This document shows, in pieces, positions 61,590 to 64,000 of a DNA stretch of 64,000 nucleotides. The position numbers and the translations under genes were made by a program. The notes beneath the pieces were generated by a model. That model was not told the DNA's origin, made no database searches, and was given only the letters and a program-made list of their open reading frames with translations. Source of the stretch: Scylla paramamosain. Its lineage: Eukaryota; Arthropoda; Malacostraca; Decapoda; Portunidae. The stretch spans positions 1,688,728 through 1,752,727 of the forward strand of contig NC_087186.1 in the NCBI RefSeq assembly GCF_035594125.1, given 5' to 3'. Position 1 is the stretch's first letter, and each line of letters opens with the position of its first letter.

Positions 61590-62003
61590 TTGTGTTGCAA
61601 ATAGAGATATTCCCTATTATTATAAACTTAAAGTATTTGATACAGCTGTGACATCTGCCCTACTGTACACCAGTGAGACGTGGCTAATTAATAATTATCC
61701 CACCATAACAACATAATGAAAAATAACACCAGTATTAATTTGTATTGTGTGGAGTCAGATATTTATCGAGTTAGTCATGTATTAGCAGTAAGAAGGAAAC
61801 GTTTTTTGAAAACCATATTCAGTATGCCAATTCGAGATGAACAGTTTCGTTTGGTGAATGAGTTGTGCCGAGAGGCAGGTATCCCAGGTTTTAGAATGAT
61901 TCAGAAATGGCTTAAATTTCATGTAAACACGAACCCAGTGGATTGCTTAGTCGAAGTTATTTTAAATAACATGAAGACCTCGATCAAGTATGTTACATAT
62001 TAG
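61590..62003 (+). pseudogene. C-terminal RT fragment of another LINE
   Basis: Reads YYYKLKVFDTAVTSALLYTS followed by ETWLIN at about 61620-61690, the conserved 'K...Y...V...LLYGSETW' segment. Then 61716-62003 is open: TSINLYCVESDIYRVSHVLA, VRRKRFLKTIFS and an IPGFRMIQKWL end. Typical of the connection and C-terminal region of RTE/I/CR1-like proteins. Distinct from LINE-1fam. Confidence 0.6.
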
Positions 62004-62247
62004 AACTCAACCCAGAATTAAGTGTATATTTCGAAAGACTCTTATGTTCTAGATATTGTTAGATAGACGTTCACAAGGTTGAGATCGATGTCTCATATTC
62101 TAAAAATAGAAAGAAAATGGAAGCGATTACCTTGGGAACAGAAATGTTGTCAGTGTAACGCGAGACACACACAAACGAAACGAAATATACTGTAGGTATG
62201 TACAGTGACGACTCAGGTGCTTAAGCAAGCAAGATTTGCTTGCTTAA

Positions 62248-62248
62248 A

Positions 62249-62338
<90 letters not shown>
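62248..62338. repeat. (AT)n microsatellite
   Basis: About 45 AT units. Confidence 0.97.
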
Positions 62339-62340
<2 letters not shown>

Positions 62341-62599
62341 AGTTTGGAGAGCATATCAAGATTAAGCAATAACAAAATAAAATATTTTACTGCAATTATA
62401 TATTTCAGATTGTTTCTCAAGGTTGCTTTGTCATCTGTGACTTTAACGTAGAGCTTATGTTACCAATGGCATACCGATACAGAAATAGATAATTGCTTTT
62501 CATTGGACTATGTTTGCGTTTATTCTAAGTGTGTATGTGTGTGATGTTGATTTCATTTTTTTTTTTTTTAAGAGGGGGAATTTGACAAGTCAACGCCGT
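62339..62599. other. No gene recognised
   Basis: AT-rich, with a T11 tract near 62560 just before a LINE piece. Confidence 0.35.
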
Positions 62600-63142
62600 A
62601 TATTTTAGATGAATTTTGCCTACATTCAGCCTGATCCTAAAAAGGGTGACTGTTCTAATCACTCAGACAACCGTCCTATTGCCTTAATTTCTTGCCTGTA
62701 TAAAGTTCTGAATCTATCCTCAACAGGAAAATTCTTATGTACCTATCACTTCACATCCTTCTATTTGATCGCCAGTATAGCTTCCGTCAAGGCCGCCTTA
62801 CTGGTGATCTTCTGGCTTTTATTACTGAGTCTTGGTCATCCTCTTTTAGAGATTTTGGTGAAACTTTTGCTGTTGCTTGGATATATCAAAAGCTTTTGAT
62901 ACAGTCTGGCTTTGATTTCCAAATTACTCTCCTACGGCTTCTATCCTTATCTATGTAACTTCATCTCATGTTTCCTTTCTGACCTTTCTATTACTACCAT
63001 GTTAGACGGACACTGCTCTCCTAAATCTATTAATAGTGGTGTTCCTCAGGGTTCTATCCTTCCAAACGACTCTCCTACGGCTTCTATCCTTATCTATGTA
63101 ACTTCATCTCAAGTTTCCTTTCTAACCATTCTATTGCTACTG
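62600..63142 (+). mobile_element. LINE-1fam copy J, RT fragment with internal duplication
   Basis: Readable words: [37 protein letters not shown] and SINSGVPQGSIL. A segment of about 75 bp (about 62925-63000) is repeated at about 63067-63142 with small changes. It is interrupted at 63143 by a minus-strand copy. Confidence 0.87.
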
Positions 63143-63830
63143 TGTGTTTTTTTGTTTTTATGTAGGAGGGACACTGACCAAGGGCAACAAAAAACCGATA
63201 AAAAAAATAAAAAAAAGCCCACTGAAATGCCAGTCCCATAAAAAGGGTCCAAGGCGGTAGTCAAAAATTGAAGGATAACTTGAAACCTCCCTCTTGAAGG
63301 AATTCAAGTCATAGGAAGGTGGAAATACAGAAGCAGGCAGGGAGTTCCAGTGTTTACCAGAGAAAGGGATGAATGATTCGAGAATACTGGTTAACTCTTG
63401 CGTTAGAGAGGTGGACAGAATAGGGTTGAGATAAAGAAGAAAGCGTTGTGCAGAAAAAAAATTGTGTGAGAAAAACTGGCGGAGACGTCTGAGAACACCT
63501 AACTTCATAGAAACTGTTTTAGCTAGAGATGAGATGTGAAGTTTCCAGTTCAGATTATAAGTAAAGGACAGACCGAGTATGTTCAGTGTAGAAGAGAGGG
63601 ACAGTTGAGTGTCACTGAAGAAAAGGGGATAGTTGTCTGGAAAGTTGTGTCGAGTTGATAGATGGAGGAATTGAGTTTTTGAGGCATTGAACAATACCAA
63701 ATTTGCTCTGCCCCAATCAGAAATTTTAGAAAGATCAGAAGTCAAGCGTTCTCTGGCTTCCCTGCGTGAAATGTTTACTTCCTGAAGGGTTGGACGTCTA
63801 TGAAAAGACGTGGAAAAGTGTTAGGGGGGG
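63143..63830 (-). mobile_element. LINE-1fam copy K, 5' truncated, inserted in copy J
   Basis: Starts in a T-rich tract with atgtaggagggacac, then the 3' UTR and ORF. A 195-codon frame reads minus 63745-63158 ([55 protein letters not shown]). A deletion at about 63452 removes the C-terminal middle part. The open frame runs on into the 3' UTR. Confidence 0.88.
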
Positions 63831-64000
63831 TAAATTTCACTCATACCGCTCTTCTAGACAGGGTGGAATCAAAACCTTTTCGTCTAATGAACGCCTTTCC
63901 TCTAACTGATTGTCTTTAGCCTCTTTCTGATCGCAACATTGTTGCATCTTTAGCTATCTTCTACCGCTATTTTTATGTTAACTGCTCTTCTGATCTTACT
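63831..64000 (+). mobile_element. LINE-1fam 3' region, runs off the window
   Basis: 'ttcactcataccgctcttctagacagggtggaatc' onwards matches the family's C-terminal ORF. Could be the continuation of copy J after copy K, but about 0.6 kb of intervening element is missing. Confidence 0.85.

Overview
This is repeat-rich eukaryotic DNA, most likely from a decapod crustacean such as a crab. That is an inference from the retroelement families and from extreme microsatellite density: long (AT)n, (AC)n and (ATT)n arrays, many over 100 bp. There is no operon structure, no rRNA and no tRNA gene, and I recognise no complete host gene. One 69-bp segment (45504-45572) has splice-like borders and could be a host exon.

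The window is a nest of transposable elements of different ages. The dominant family is a non-LTR retrotransposon of about 3.3 kb with one endonuclease plus reverse transcriptase ORF, called LINE-1fam here (Jockey-like by motif; clade not proven). At least 15 copies or pieces are present on both strands. Three span the whole length (13165-16519, 34441-37727, 39028-42334). The 39028-42334 copy carries an 836-codon ORF and is the best preserved. Several copies sit inside or against (AT)n or (AC)n microsatellites, and the block 33679-42414 reads as one microsatellite repeatedly invaded.

Layout. 0-13 kb: microsatellites, minisatellites, an old LINE piece, a tRNA-derived SINE, a deleted BEL/Pao relic (4386-6170), an LTR/primer-site relic (10640-11150) and a solo LTR (11268-12434). 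13-26 kb: a degenerate LINE copy, another RT relic, and a head-to-head LINE pair (18168-22900) whose right member is split by a CR1-like element. 26-34 kb: a LINE 3' end, two about 1-kb elements with terminal inverted repeats, and between them a Gypsy-type gag/protease/integrase relic. 34-45 kb: LINE copies, element K1 (37956-38886), another endonuclease relic, and a LINE piece interrupted by a 255-bp hAT MITE with a perfect 8-bp target duplication. 45-51.8 kb: LINE copies and element K2 (47787-48690). 51822-59080: a BEL/Pao LTR retrotransposon on the minus strand, itself invaded by a solo LTR with a 4-bp target duplication and by a LINE piece. 59081-61327: a PIF/Harbinger transposon truncated by the BEL element. 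61.6-64 kb: RT relics and more LINE pieces.

The most unusual content is the pair K1 and K2. These are two about 0.9-kb elements with different but similarly built terminal inverted repeats. Each encodes only the cysteine-rich C-terminal part of what looks like a KRBA2-like integrase protein. The K1 reading frame is intact; the K2 frame is decayed.
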